From: Vibrio sp. 16
Lineage (GTDB): Bacteria > Pseudomonadota > Gammaproteobacteria > Enterobacterales > Vibrionaceae
DNA length: 64,000 bases
NCBI RefSeq assembly: GCF_963681195.1
Contig: NZ_OY808998.1
Span: 744,001-808,000, forward strand
Reading direction: 5' to 3'
The number at the start of each line of letters is the position of its first letter. Position 1 is the first letter of the stretch. Shown one piece after another: positions 41,784 through 50,493 of this stretch. A program made the translations under genes and the position numbers. The notes under the pieces are model-generated. The model searched no databases. It was not told where the DNA came from and was given only the letters and a program-made list of their open reading frames with translations.

Positions 41784-42530
41784 ATGTGTACATTATCTTG
41801 GGTCTACCATGGGAATACCCATTATGAGGTTTACTTCAATCGCGATGAGCAACGCGCGAGGTTGCCCGCGATTGAGCCGCAAAACCTCATCATTGATGGC
41901 GTGAACTGCGTTATGCCAATCGATCCAGTCGGCGGCGGTAGTTGGATCGCGACCAATGAGCACGGTGTGACCATCTGTTTACTGAACTTCTACCAAGGTG
42001 ATACCCCAAAAGGGGAGTTGGTAAGTCGAGGCATGATCATTAAGCGACTCGCAAGCAGTGGCTCTAGCCAAATGGTAGAGCGTCGATTGCTAGAGATGGA
42101 TCTGTCGTGTTTTGCCCCCTTTACTTTGGTGCCTTTTGACACGCGTCGCAGCGCAAACGAGAGCGTTGTCTGGACTTGGAATGGTTCGACACTGGTGCGC
42201 AGTCATGCAACGGCACCGATTGTCTCTGCGGCGATGCATTTTGAACAGGCAAGAGAGTTTAGAGTGACGCTGTTTGATGCCCTGACAGGCAGTATTGAGC
42301 GCGATAAGTTGGGCTTTCAGTTCCATCACACACATGATGCTGCCGCGCCTCACTTATCCCCTTTGATGAAGCGAGATGATGCACGGACGGTGAGCTTTAC
42401 GTCTGTCGTTGTTTCGCCTAATCAACAGACCATGATTTATCGATCGTTTGACGATGACCACAAGATTGATTTTCAGTCTTCTTTGCAGTGCCGCAACCAT
42501 GATGCTATTCAACAAGGAGTTTTCAAATGA
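41784..42530 (+). CDS. NRDE-family protein (TANGO2-like)
   Basis: A 248-residue NRDE protein, named after N-R-D-E, here in EVYFNRDEQRARLPA. Cys2 right after the initiator Met would become the N-terminal nucleophile of an Ntn-hydrolase fold. Mammalian TANGO2 relatives affect haem or acyl-CoA/lipid handling; the bacterial role is unclear. It overlaps the YHS gene by four bases. Confidence 0.88.
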   Translation: MCTLSWVYHGNTHYEVYFNRDEQRARLPAIEPQNLIIDGVNCVMPIDPVGGGSWIATNEHGVTICLLNFYQGDTPKGELVSRGMIIKRLASSGSSQMVERRLLEMDLSCFAPFTLVPFDTRRSANESVVWTWNGSTLVRSHATAPIVSAAMHFEQAREFRVTLFDALTGSIERDKLGFQFHHTHDAAAPHLSPLMKRDDARTVSFTSVVVSPNQQTMIYRSFDDDHKIDFQSSLQCRNHDAIQQGVFK

Positions 42531-42964
42531 AAAAACTATTTGCCCTACTGACGATGTTGGTCAGTTTTTCTACTGTCGCTGCTGATGAAATCTACACCGG
42601 CTTTTTTAGCAATAAAGCGCTTGATGGCTACGATACGGTGGCGTACTTCACGCAAGGCAAACCTGTGAAAGGGAATAGCCAATGGCAAACCGAATACAAA
42701 GGCGCCGATTGGTATTTTTCTTCACAAGAGCACCTCGACAAGTTTAAAGCGGATCCCAACGCTTATGCTCCCCAATATGGCGGTTATTGCGCTTGGGCGA
42801 TCTCAGAGAAAAATGATTTTGCCGCCGCCGATCCAAAAGAGTGGGCAATTGTCGATGGCAAGCTTTACCTCAACTACAACGCAGAAGTGAAGAGCTGGTG
42901 GGATGATGACCGCGCAGGTCATATTTTGGCGGCTGATAAGAACTGGCCAGCGCTGATTAAGTAG
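42527..42964 (+). CDS. Secreted YHS-domain protein
   Basis: A 145-residue protein with signal peptide MKKLFALLTMLVSFSTVAA. The YHS domain reads ALDGYDTVAYFTQGKPVKGN then YFSSQEHLDKFKADPNAYAP and QYGGYCAWAIS, with the Cys typical of metal-binding YHS modules. Periplasmic copper or haem-related roles are known for relatives. Fifth gene of the DedA operon. Confidence 0.88.
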   Translation: MKKLFALLTMLVSFSTVAADEIYTGFFSNKALDGYDTVAYFTQGKPVKGNSQWQTEYKGADWYFSSQEHLDKFKADPNAYAPQYGGYCAWAISEKNDFAAADPKEWAIVDGKLYLNYNAEVKSWWDDDRAGHILAADKNWPALIK

Positions 42965-43003
42965 CGGTGTTGCATCTATTTCTGAGGAATGGTTAAGGAG
43001 CTT

Positions 43004-44770
43004 ATGATGATCACCAGTCCGTTTCGATTACCACGTAAAACCCCTTTTGGTATCGGAGAGTCGATAGTTGAATGGGCAACCGGTTTATCTACCCTTGACC
43101 GTTTATATCGACAAGAATCTCTGCCTGAAGACAGCTTTGAGTTCATGCAAGAGACGCTCTCGCGAATTGGTACTCAGTATCAAGTCGATCATGGGAGCTT
43201 AGAGAGTGTGCCCACTGAAGGCTCGGTATTAATTGTTGCCAATCACCCTTTTGGTGGCATTGAAGGGGTGATCCTCGCCTCGTTGATTTCTCGGGTACGC
43301 AAAGATGTGAAAGTGCTCGCCAATGAGCTACTTAAACGCATCCCTGAGCTCGACGATCTGTTTATTGGGGTGAATGTCTTTGGTGGAGAGCAGGCAAGGC
43401 GGACCAATCGTCTTGCAATCAAAGAAGCCAATCAACATTTAAAGCAAGGTGGAGTGTTGATTCTCTTCCCTGCTGGCGAAGTTTCCGCTTGGCAAGCGAG
43501 CGAAAACAAAATCACGGACAAAGCGTGGAGTCAGTCGGTGGCGAAGTTTGTGAAACATGCCGAAGCCACGACGGTTCCGATCTTTATTAATGGCATGAAT
43601 AGCCCACTGTTTTACCAAGCGGGAAGGATTCATCCTCTGCTTAGGACGGCGTTGTTGGGTCGTGAGCTCCTCAACAAATCTGGTCAAACTATCTCTGTAT
43701 CGGTGGGAAATCCGATCCCGTACAATGAAGTGAAAGACTTCGACAGTGATGATGACATCACGCAGTACTTTCGCCTCAATACATATTTGATGGGCAGCCA
43801 GAAGCGCCATCAAGTCGCGCAACAGCCGTTGAACGGCGCCCATTCGAATAGTTCCGAAGCGTCGATCATCGCCCCCATTACGCCCGAGTTGCTTGAGCAA
43901 GAGCTGGAGCGTATGACCGATTTTAAACTACTCGAACAAGGCGAGTTTTCGGTTTACTGCGCGCCCAGTGAGGTGATGCCAAACATGATGCGAGAAATTG
44001 GTCGCGTCCGTGAGGAGAGCTTTCGTGAAGTGGGAGAGGGTAGCGGTTTAAGTTGCGATCTTGACCGTTTCGATGTTCATTATCATCAGCTGTTTGTCTG
44101 GCATAACACCCATCGTGATTTGGTTGGTGCCTATCGTTTGGGGCTGGTCGATGAGCTTATGGCGCAGGGTGGAATCGACGCGCTCTATTCCACAAGTCTA
44201 TTTAAGTATGATGAGGCCTTTATTGACACCTTGGGCCAGTCTATTGAGCTTGGTCGCTCGGTTGTGGCGAAACGTTACCAGCGCAATATGCATTCGCTGT
44301 TGTTGCTCTGGAAGGGAATCGCCGGCTTTGTACAGCGCAACCCGAAGTACACCCATCTATTTGGCCCTGTTAGCATCAGTAACGACTACAGCCCAGTCGC
44401 TCGGCAGCTGATTGCGTCGGTGATGACGGTGCATTATTACGATGATGAAAAAGCCAAACTGGTGTCACCCACCACGCCACTTGAGAAAAGCGGTCAAGAG
44501 TTTTGGCGACCGGATATGCTCAGTTCTTTGTCCAAGTTGCCGCTGCTGTCCAAAGTGCTTAGTCGCTTAGAGCAAGGGATGGGCTTGCCTGTTTTGCTAC
44601 GACAATACCTCGGCATGAATGGAAAGTTGGTCTGTTTTAACGTTGACCCTGCGTTTAACTTCGCGCTAGATGGGTTGATCGTCGTGGATCTCACCTCTGT
44701 ATCTGCGCGAACTCTGGGTAAATACATGGGTCGTGAAGAAGCGCAGCGCTATTTAGATTCTCACCTCTAA
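43004..44770 (+). CDS. olsF: Bifunctional ornithine-lipid synthase OlsF type
   Basis: A fused acyltransferase of 588 residues (start ATG 43004; ATG 43007 has slightly better spacing from AAGGAG). The N-terminal PlsC-like O-acyltransferase shows NHPFGGIEGVILA and LFPAGEVSAW. The C-terminal GNAT-like N-acyltransferase of OlsB type shows LDRFDVHYHQLFVWH and IELGRSVVAKRYQ. This order matches OlsF, which makes ornithine lipids in Serratia; a V. cholerae homologue is known to do so. Ornithine lipids replace phospholipids under phosphate stress. Last gene of the DedA operon. Confidence 0.85.
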   Translation: MMITSPFRLPRKTPFGIGESIVEWATGLSTLDRLYRQESLPEDSFEFMQETLSRIGTQYQVDHGSLESVPTEGSVLIVANHPFGGIEGVILASLISRVRKDVKVLANELLKRIPELDDLFIGVNVFGGEQARRTNRLAIKEANQHLKQGGVLILFPAGEVSAWQASENKITDKAWSQSVAKFVKHAEATTVPIFINGMNSPLFYQAGRIHPLLRTALLGRELLNKSGQTISVSVGNPIPYNEVKDFDSDDDITQYFRLNTYLMGSQKRHQVAQQPLNGAHSNSSEASIIAPITPELLEQELERMTDFKLLEQGEFSVYCAPSEVMPNMMREIGRVREESFREVGEGSGLSCDLDRFDVHYHQLFVWHNTHRDLVGAYRLGLVDELMAQGGIDALYSTSLFKYDEAFIDTLGQSIELGRSVVAKRYQRNMHSLLLLWKGIAGFVQRNPKYTHLFGPVSISNDYSPVARQLIASVMTVHYYDDEKAKLVSPTTPLEKSGQEFWRPDMLSSLSKLPLLSKVLSRLEQGMGLPVLLRQYLGMNGKLVCFNVDPAFNFALDGLIVVDLTSVSARTLGKYMGREEAQRYLDSHL

Positions 44771-44792
44771 CTATTTCACTTAACGCCTAATA

Positions 44793-44814
44793 AAGCCGTT
44801 GATTTCAGCGGCTT
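44793..44814 (+). terminator. Hairpin after the olsF operon
   Basis: AAGCCGTTG pairs with CAGCGGCTT around ATTT (44793-44814). No T-run follows, so termination would be Rho-dependent or partial. Confidence 0.5.
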
Positions 44815-44917
44815 CACGGCGCTTTTACATAGATTGATTTCGAATCAGTCAGAAGGTTTCGAGCTAGTCGTATCGGTCGGGCTTGCGATACTCTTCGATT
44901 AGATTACAAGGATTGTT

Positions 44918-45760
44918 ATGCCGACCTCACTGACTCTACCCATTGCACTTATTGCATTTGCTGCCAACTCATTTTTTTGTCGTTTTGCTTTAGCGGAAGG
45001 CTCGATTGACCCTGGTTCGTTTACCTTGATTCGACTTGTGTCAGGGGCGCTCACTCTGTCGGTCATTTTATTGTTTCGACGTCAGCTGGAATCTTCTTTT
45101 TTTAAAAGCCGTTTGAGCTGGTGGTCGGGAATGGCGTTGTTTGGCTATGCGGTGAGTTTTTCATTCGCTTATACCCAACTCAGCACCGGAACAGGGGCGC
45201 TGATCTTGTTTGGTATGGTTCAGCTCACTCTCGTTGCATTCCATGTTTGGTCAGGTAACCGCCTTAAATCGGCAGAGTGGTTTGGTATTGCGATTGCGAT
45301 ATCGGGCTTTGTGATTTTGATGCTGCCATCAGCGCAAACGCCAAGTCTAGGCTCTGCTGTATTGATGATGATTTCTGGGGTGTTTTGGGCGGTATTTACC
45401 TTACTTGGCAGAAAAAGTGGCGTGGCTTCTGTCGCGATTACTCACGGTTTTGTCCTAGCTAGCGTATTGGCGTTAGCGGTAAGCCCATGGTTGATGAGTG
45501 CCCATAGTATTACATTCCAAGGAGCTACTTGGGCGCTGTTATCCGGTATTTTTGCTTCGGGGTTTGGTTATGTACTTTGGTATCAGGTGATGAAGCACAT
45601 ATCCGTTCTGCAAGCCTCTGTGGCTCAACTGGCGGTCCCTGTAATTGCGTTCGCCGCCGGCAGTATTGGGCTAGGGGAGCCAATTACCCTAACCGCAGTG
45701 GTTTCATCACTGCTGGTATTGGGTGGAATTGGGGTGATATTTGTGGCTAAGGGGCTATAA
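44918..45760 (+). CDS. DMT-family (EamA) transporter
   Basis: A 280-residue membrane protein with ten predicted helices in two EamA repeats (each about 130 residues). N-terminal FAANSFFCRFALAEGSIDPG and later GEPITLTAVVSSLLVLGGIG are family-typical. Members export amino acids, purines or other metabolites; substrate not predictable. It stands alone, with its own gap upstream. Confidence 0.88.
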   Translation: MPTSLTLPIALIAFAANSFFCRFALAEGSIDPGSFTLIRLVSGALTLSVILLFRRQLESSFFKSRLSWWSGMALFGYAVSFSFAYTQLSTGTGALILFGMVQLTLVAFHVWSGNRLKSAEWFGIAIAISGFVILMLPSAQTPSLGSAVLMMISGVFWAVFTLLGRKSGVASVAITHGFVLASVLALAVSPWLMSAHSITFQGATWALLSGIFASGFGYVLWYQVMKHISVLQASVAQLAVPVIAFAAGSIGLGEPITLTAVVSSLLVLGGIGVIFVAKGL

Positions 45761-45774
45761 ATGCAATGAGTATA

Positions 45775-45969
45775 TTATGGCTTTGGTGGAGGGCATTTGT
45801 GCTCCGAGTCAACGACAATCAATACTCCACAGCCAATAACACCGCCCACGTCGTCAGTGGCGCTGGTCGTATCTGGGTCTGGGATATCTCTTGGCTCGCT
45901 GCGCTTTCCAGAAGTACAGCCGAGCAACAAAAGAGAAACGACCAAGGTGCTTAGTAGGAACTTGTTCAT
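45775..45969 (-). CDS. Small lipoprotein
   Basis: A 64-residue precursor. The signal peptide MNKFLLSTLVVSLLLLGC ends in a lipobox LLLGC, with Thr after the Cys, suggesting outer-membrane sorting. The mature part is short, Pro-rich and has two further Cys (IGCGVL, HKCPPP). Function unknown. It is the last gene of an AT-rich minus-strand group of small envelope genes. Confidence 0.78.
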   Translation of the reverse strand: MNKFLLSTLVVSLLLLGCTSGKRSEPRDIPDPDTTSATDDVGGVIGCGVLIVVDSEHKCPPPKP

Positions 45970-46009
45970 GAGTTATTGCTCTCCATGTAGTTCATCTCTT
46001 CGTCGGTCA

Positions 46010-46438
46010 TTAGAATCTCAGCGCGGCACCAAGGTAAACATTGCCATTGCCATCGAATTCGGTGTTGGCTTGTTTGTATCCCGCTCGAACATCGAATAGA
46101 CCTAAGTTTTGGCCAATTTCAAAACCGTAAACGAGGTGTGCACCTAAACCATCATTAAACTTATGGTAGCCAAGGATTGGTGTTAAGTAGATGGTACCAA
46201 TCGGGAAAGTGGGCTTCATATTGAGACCAAATGATCGGACGTCTTCTGTGTGTTGTGTGTAGGCTAGTTCATAACCAAATCTGAGCGTTTTGTCTGCGGT
46301 AAAGTCGAAGCCGTATTGGATAGAGCCTTGAGAGCCATCAAGAAAAGAATCGACACCAAGATAGCCACTGTCTGCGAGCGAGCTTGCTGTGAATACACTG
46401 GAACTGATGAACATGGTTACTAACAGTTGTTTTTTCAT
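46010..46438 (-). CDS. Small outer-membrane beta-barrel protein
   Basis: A 142-residue precursor with signal peptide MKKQLLVTMFISSSVFTASSLA. The mature protein shows alternating amphipathic strands (YLGVDSFLDGSQGSIQYGFD, LGAHLVYGFEIGQNLGLFDV) and ends in the outer-membrane signature VYLGAALRF with terminal Phe. An eight-stranded OmpX/OmpA-like barrel is likely. Function not known. Confidence 0.8.
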   Translation of the reverse strand: MKKQLLVTMFISSSVFTASSLADSGYLGVDSFLDGSQGSIQYGFDFTADKTLRFGYELAYTQHTEDVRSFGLNMKPTFPIGTIYLTPILGYHKFNDGLGAHLVYGFEIGQNLGLFDVRAGYKQANTEFDGNGNVYLGAALRF

Positions 46439-46449
46439 ATTAAGCCTAA

Positions 46450-46659
46450 TTATTGAAATACTGAGGATAAATTATCTTCACGCAACGTAGGTTTGGTATA
46501 TTTATCCGCAACGGAGTTATAGGTATTTGCTTTTATTTTGCTTAATGCACTAATTGTCGACTGACTATTAAGCGAATAAAACTTTGGCAGGCCAATTACC
46601 ATGATAACGGATAAAATAATAATAACGACGACAAACTCAGTGAGAGAATATCCTTTCAT
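46450..46659 (-). CDS. Minimal type IV prepilin-like protein
   Basis: A 69-residue protein with a class III leader: MKG then YSLTEFVVVIIILSVIM, where cleavage after Gly leaves Tyr-1 (usually Phe) and Glu-5 conserved as required for pilin assembly. The hydrophobic helix continues to GLPKFYSLN, as in MSHA/pseudopilins. After only about 45 more residues the frame stops, so the globular head is nearly absent. It could be a truncated remnant or a minimal pilin; no other pilus genes are in the window. Confidence 0.7.
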   Translation of the reverse strand: MKGYSLTEFVVVIIILSVIMVIGLPKFYSLNSQSTISALSKIKANTYNSVADKYTKPTLREDNLSSVFQ

Positions 46660-46765
46660 CGCTAACCCTAACATTTGAGTTGCTTGTTAATGTTGCATTA
46701 TCAACAGGATGGGTATAAATAAAGATTGCGAAAAATGCTGCAGTCACTCTTAGAATAATATTCAT
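46637..46765 (-). CDS. Possible 42-residue small exported peptide
   Basis: A short frame starting at ATG 46765 behind a strong TTAGGAGT ribosome site, with a hydrophobic N-terminus (IILRVTAAFFAIFIYT). It overlaps the prepilin start and could couple its translation. Length is short enough for chance; support is the ribosome site and position only. Confidence 0.3.
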   Translation of the reverse strand: MNIILRVTAAFFAIFIYTHPVDNATLTSNSNVRVSDERIFSH

Positions 46766-46809
46766 AGTGTTTACTCCTAAATAACATGGCGAGACAATTA
46801 AATACTTTG

Positions 46810-47112
46810 CTATTTATACATTGAGCAGAGAATTTCAAATCCTCGTGGACTCAATAGATCATGCAAGGTTTTCACTTTTAAATCTTTTCTTTGAACAACC
46901 TTGTTCTTTTTTGATTTACACATCAGACACTTGTTTTTATCTGACGAACTGTAAAACTTCCTCGGTGAGATTTTTACAGAGTGTCCGTTGTTGCATATTA
47001 GCGTTATCTTTACATCGTAACCAATGAACCTAGAGATGGAGGGCATGCTCCAACCCTTTTCAATCACCGCTTTCTCAAGTCTCTTTCTGGCGTCAATTTT
47101 TCTACTATTCAT
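46810..47112 (-). CDS. Small zinc-finger protein (treble-clef, nuclease-associated type)
   Basis: A 100-residue basic protein. A motif CNNGHSVKISPRKFYSS followed by CLMCKSKK matches the C-x(2)-GH ... P..... C-x(2)-C treble-clef repeat found on homing endonucleases and phage-type DNA-binding proteins. The N-terminal segment (ARKRLEKAVIEKGWSMPSIS) could be a DNA-binding helix. It lies in the AT-rich patch before the porin, suggesting acquisition. No catalytic domain is present. Confidence 0.65.
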   Translation of the reverse strand: MNSRKIDARKRLEKAVIEKGWSMPSISRFIGYDVKITLICNNGHSVKISPRKFYSSSDKNKCLMCKSKKNKVVQRKDLKVKTLHDLLSPRGFEILCSMYK

Positions 47113-47780
47113 GGTAAACCGTCATTTAAATGGCGAATGGATTTTAACCCATGTTTTTGGAGAATCTAGAGGGGCTTACATTACTTACAAAGCCAGAGCG
47201 CCTGGGCTTCGATGGTTTTTTTGGGGTGGATTAAGAGAAAAGCATGGATTTAATAAATGTGATCTCTGACCACATCAGACTTTCAGCGAGTTTTCTGCTT
47301 TATGAGTAAGTCATCCTTTGGTGGTTTTATAGGCAAACAGCTCTCTGTTTAAACTTACGATTGCTTACGTTAGTCCCTTATTTCCCCTCATCTGTTTTAA
47401 ATCAGAACGTATTCCATAGAGTAATAGCGTCCCCATACTGTAAATTTTAACTCTATTGATGGGGATAAAAGATATCGTTAAGCGACCATGTTGTCGGTGT
47501 GCAAGAATAAATACATTTTTATGACTTTATAATTGAAAGAATTATTTTCTTAGGTGATATATGAATGTTCTTGAAGTTGATGATTGTAAGTTATTGTAAT
47601 AAATGCAGGGTTTCTCTTTTCTAAAACAAGATTTGTAATGATTTGTCAGGGCTTTGATTAAAATAAATGCAAAGTTAAGATATGTAAGCATTTGCTGATT
47701 ATGTTTTTTATTTTGTTAACCTAATTTCAGTTATCAAACGAATAACTAATTTTAAGAATCAAAGCAGTGGATTATATATT
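47113..47780. promoter_or_regulatory. Long AT-rich gene-free region and porin leader
   Basis: About 670 bp with no supported gene. The segment before the porin ATG is strongly AT-rich and could include a long 5' leader for regulation by small RNAs, as is usual for porins. An 81-codon plus frame at 47024-47269 is not accepted. No recognisable riboswitch or terminator seen. Confidence 0.5.
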
Positions 47781-48788
47781 ATGAAAAAGACTCTATTAGC
47801 AATCGCTATTCTAGCTAGCGGTACAGCATCAGCAGCAATTAATGTTCACACATCTGAAAACGTTTCTGTGGACGTTTCTGGTGCGGTTGAAGTACAAGCT
47901 TTCCAAAGCCGTTTTAACGTAAAAAACGATAAAGCGTACAACGAAGATGTAAAAGGTCGTCTAGATGACGGTGACCTACAAATCGACATCACTGCGCCAA
48001 TTAACGATGACCTTAAAGGTATCGCATCTACAGGTTGGAAATACGAGAGCAACGCAGTAGAAAACGACCTGTTGTTTGTTGGTCTACAATCGGCGTCTTT
48101 CGGAACTTTGACAGCGGGTCGTCAAGCAACCATCGTTGATGGTTCTGGTATCTCTAACGACATCGAGTTTGGTCTAGGTCTTTACGATTCAAACGGTGAC
48201 AAGCAATCTGTATTTGGCGTGACATCTGCAGACGAAGTACTGAAGTACAAGTTCGAAAAAGACGGCTACTGGGTAGGTGTTTCTTACGCTCAAGAAAATG
48301 ACGCATCAGTTAAACAAAAGAACTCTGCATACGATCTTGGTGCGGGAGCAACATTTGCTGACCTAACAGTTGCGGCTTATTACCAAAATGTCTCTGCTAA
48401 AGATAAAGACGGTAAAGGTTCTCAGAAAGCTTACCAACTAGACGCATCTTACAAGTTGGATGCACTTACTCTTGGTGCCTCTTACGCAGATTCTGACCTA
48501 AAAATCGGTTCAACTAAAGCTAGCCTAGATGTTGCTAAACTGACAGCAGCGTACACGATTGAGAAAACGACTTTCGCGTTGGGTGCAGATCAAGGTCACG
48601 TTAAAGCAGACGGTCAAAAAGTTAAGCTAAACAACTACTACGCGAACGTAACATACAAGTTTACAGATAACGTAAAAGCGTACTCTGAAGTGGGTTACCT
48701 AAACTCAGACAAGCTAGAAAAAGCACTTAAAGCTGAAGGCGCAAAACTAAAACTAGGCTACGTTGTCGGCCTAGAAGTTAAATTCTAA
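47781..48788 (+). CDS. Outer-membrane porin
   Basis: A 335-residue general porin. Signal peptide MKKTLLAIAILASGTASA; the mature protein opens with strands typical of Vibrio OmpU-like porins (VDVSGAVEVQAFQSRFNV) and ends YVVGLEVKF with terminal Phe. The TLTAGRQATIVDG segment is the porin L3-adjacent motif. It is acidic and Lys-rich in the loops. It might admit sugars for the cluster to the right, but ppiB and other genes intervene. It uses a hairpin terminator at 48888. Confidence 0.88.
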   Translation: MKKTLLAIAILASGTASAAINVHTSENVSVDVSGAVEVQAFQSRFNVKNDKAYNEDVKGRLDDGDLQIDITAPINDDLKGIASTGWKYESNAVENDLLFVGLQSASFGTLTAGRQATIVDGSGISNDIEFGLGLYDSNGDKQSVFGVTSADEVLKYKFEKDGYWVGVSYAQENDASVKQKNSAYDLGAGATFADLTVAAYYQNVSAKDKDGKGSQKAYQLDASYKLDALTLGASYADSDLKIGSTKASLDVAKLTAAYTIEKTTFALGADQGHVKADGQKVKLNNYYANVTYKFTDNVKAYSEVGYLNSDKLEKALKAEGAKLKLGYVVGLEVKF

Positions 48789-48887
48789 TCATCCACTGCC
48801 AAGGATTTAGAATCATCGGGCGTGTTCTCCTTTTCTTCGCCCGATAAAACTTAGCCATCTAAATTGCAATTAATGGATTAAGTTTAT

Positions 48888-48917
48888 AGCCCCAATGCCT
48901 CGTATTGGGGCTTTTTT
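48888..48917. terminator. Terminator between porin and ppiB
   Basis: AGCCCCAAT (48888-48896) pairs with ATTGGGGCT (48904-48912), followed by T residues on the plus strand. The convergent ppiB ends just beyond it. Confidence 0.88.
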
Positions 48918-48922
48918 GATTG

Positions 48923-49417
48923 TTAGTCTTTGATGATTACTTTCTCAATTTTAATGGTGTCTAATGGCACGTCATCATGGCCTTTTTTAGAGCCAGTCAT
49001 TGCTTTACCAATGTTGTTCACCACCTCCATACCTGCGGTCACTTTGCCAAAGACGGCGTAACCCCAACCGTTATTGGTTTTAGCGGTATGGTCTAAGAAA
49101 TTGTTGTCATCAAGGTTGATAAAGAATTGAGCCGTTGCTGAATGCGGTGCATCGGTTCGAGCGAAGGCAATAGTACCTGTTAGGTTTTTTAGCCCTCGGT
49201 TTGCTTCGTTCGCAATCGGCGCGTGCGTCTCTTTCTCTGTCATATCTTCTGTGTGGCCGCCACCTTGGATCATAAAGCCATCGATAACTCGGTGGAAAAT
49301 GGTCCCTTCGTAGAAACCTTCTTGGCAGTAGCGGAGAAAGTTCTTTGAGCTCACTGGCGCTTTTTCCATGTTGAGTTCGATTTCGATGTCGCCATAGGTG
49401 GTCGATAAGATAATCAT
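48923..49417 (-). CDS. ppiB: Peptidyl-prolyl cis-trans isomerase B (cyclophilin)
   Basis: Speeds proline isomerisation during protein folding in the cytoplasm. 164 residues from ATG 49417, the usual PpiB length; the longer frame upstream is spurious. Cyclophilin motifs FHRVIDGFMIQGGG, FARTDAPHSATAQFFINL and the YAVFGKVTAGMEVV block are all present. Monocistronic. Confidence 0.95.
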   Translation of the reverse strand: MIILSTTYGDIEIELNMEKAPVSSKNFLRYCQEGFYEGTIFHRVIDGFMIQGGGHTEDMTEKETHAPIANEANRGLKNLTGTIAFARTDAPHSATAQFFINLDDNNFLDHTAKTNNGWGYAVFGKVTAGMEVVNNIGKAMTGSKKGHDDVPLDTIKIEKVIIKD

Positions 49418-49534
49418 AGTGATGAATACTCGATAGGTTTGATTTGGCCAGAGTATAGCAGTCAGTGTGGTGGAATTGCAGCGCGTATGTAGCAAAGGCT
49501 TAGCCTGAGTTATTTGAGCTAAGCCTTAAGTGAG

Positions 49535-50398
49535 TTAGTCTCCTAGTGGTTGTCGGTCTAACCCGCCGCGGTAGGAGTCAAGGGCCAGTTTCAAGCGGCG
49601 CAGTTTATCGCGTGAGCGGCGTTTATGGTTGACCGCCAGTGCCATGGAAAGCACATCGACGAGCGCTAGCATGGCATAGCGCGATGCAGACGGTTTATAG
49701 ATAAAGTCTGTCTCTTGGTGCTCGATAGGTAGAGTTAAATCCGCGATACTATCTAGCGGCGTCGATTTTGGGGTAATCGCAATCACTTTTACTCCGTACT
49801 CTTTGGCAAGTTCAGCGGTTTCGACAATCGCTGGGGTATAGCCCGTTGCAGAGAGCATCACAATCACGTCATTGCTGTCGGCGGTAGAGGCAATCATACG
49901 CGACATAAGCCCATCGTTATAGGCGACAACCGCGTAACCTAAGCGAAAAAGACGGTGCTGCATCTCTTGAGAAGCAATGGTCGAGCCGCCACCCATACCA
50001 ATTGAAATAACTTGTCTTGCGCCATGTAGCCACTCGACGGCGGTATCAATGTCTTGTTCGTTGATAAGGTTACGGTTGATGTCTAACGACTGCTTAATGG
50101 ATTCGTAAATGCCCTGATAACCAGTTTGATCGGGCGGCTCAAGAATAAAGCGTTGACCGACGGTGAGCGTTTGAGCCAGCTTAATCTTCATATCACGAAC
50201 GTTCTTGCAACCAACGGCTTTCGCAAAGCGCGTAATCGTCGCTTCACTTACTTCGGCACTTTCTGCCAACTCAGTAATGCTTGCGTTGGCCGCACTTTCA
50301 ATATCGTCCATGATCAGTTTGGCGACTTTCTTTTCAGCGTCACGCAGGGCACTGAATCGCTCGGTAATGCGCGAGATAATATCGACTTCTAAACTCAA
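49535..50398 (-). CDS. RpiR/MurR-family transcriptional regulator
   Basis: A 287-residue sugar-phosphate-responsive regulator. N-terminal HTH (ITELAESAEVSEATITRFAK) and C-terminal SIS domain (VISIGMGGGSTIASQEMQHR; VMLSATGYTPAIVETAELAK). HexR-type relatives bind KDPG or sugar phosphates. It is adjacent to the PLP dehydratase gene and faces the deacylase operon, so it is the likely controller of the aldonate pathway, with KDPG or KDG as candidate effector. The long central part differs from HexR, so it is a distinct member. Confidence 0.9.
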   Translation of the reverse strand: MSLEVDIISRITERFSALRDAEKKVAKLIMDDIESAANASITELAESAEVSEATITRFAKAVGCKNVRDMKIKLAQTLTVGQRFILEPPDQTGYQGIYESIKQSLDINRNLINEQDIDTAVEWLHGARQVISIGMGGGSTIASQEMQHRLFRLGYAVVAYNDGLMSRMIASTADSNDVIVMLSATGYTPAIVETAELAKEYGVKVIAITPKSTPLDSIADLTLPIEHQETDFIYKPSASRYAMLALVDVLSMALAVNHKRRSRDKLRRLKLALDSYRGGLDRQPLGD

Positions 50399-50493
50399 GG
50401 TGTTGTCCTACTATTTTTTTGTTGGAGGCGACGCGCCATGCCAGGTACTTGAGCCTCCAAAATTTGCCATTCAGTATACTTAAAAATCCATGT

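Noticed and set aside
45766..45954. 62-codon frame opposite the small lipoprotein gene
   Set aside because: Antisense shadow; the minus-strand frame has a clear signal peptide and lipobox.
47024..47269. 81-codon plus-strand frame overlapping the zinc-finger gene
   Set aside because: Overlaps a better-supported minus-strand gene; the sequence resembles no known protein and no clear ribosome site exists.
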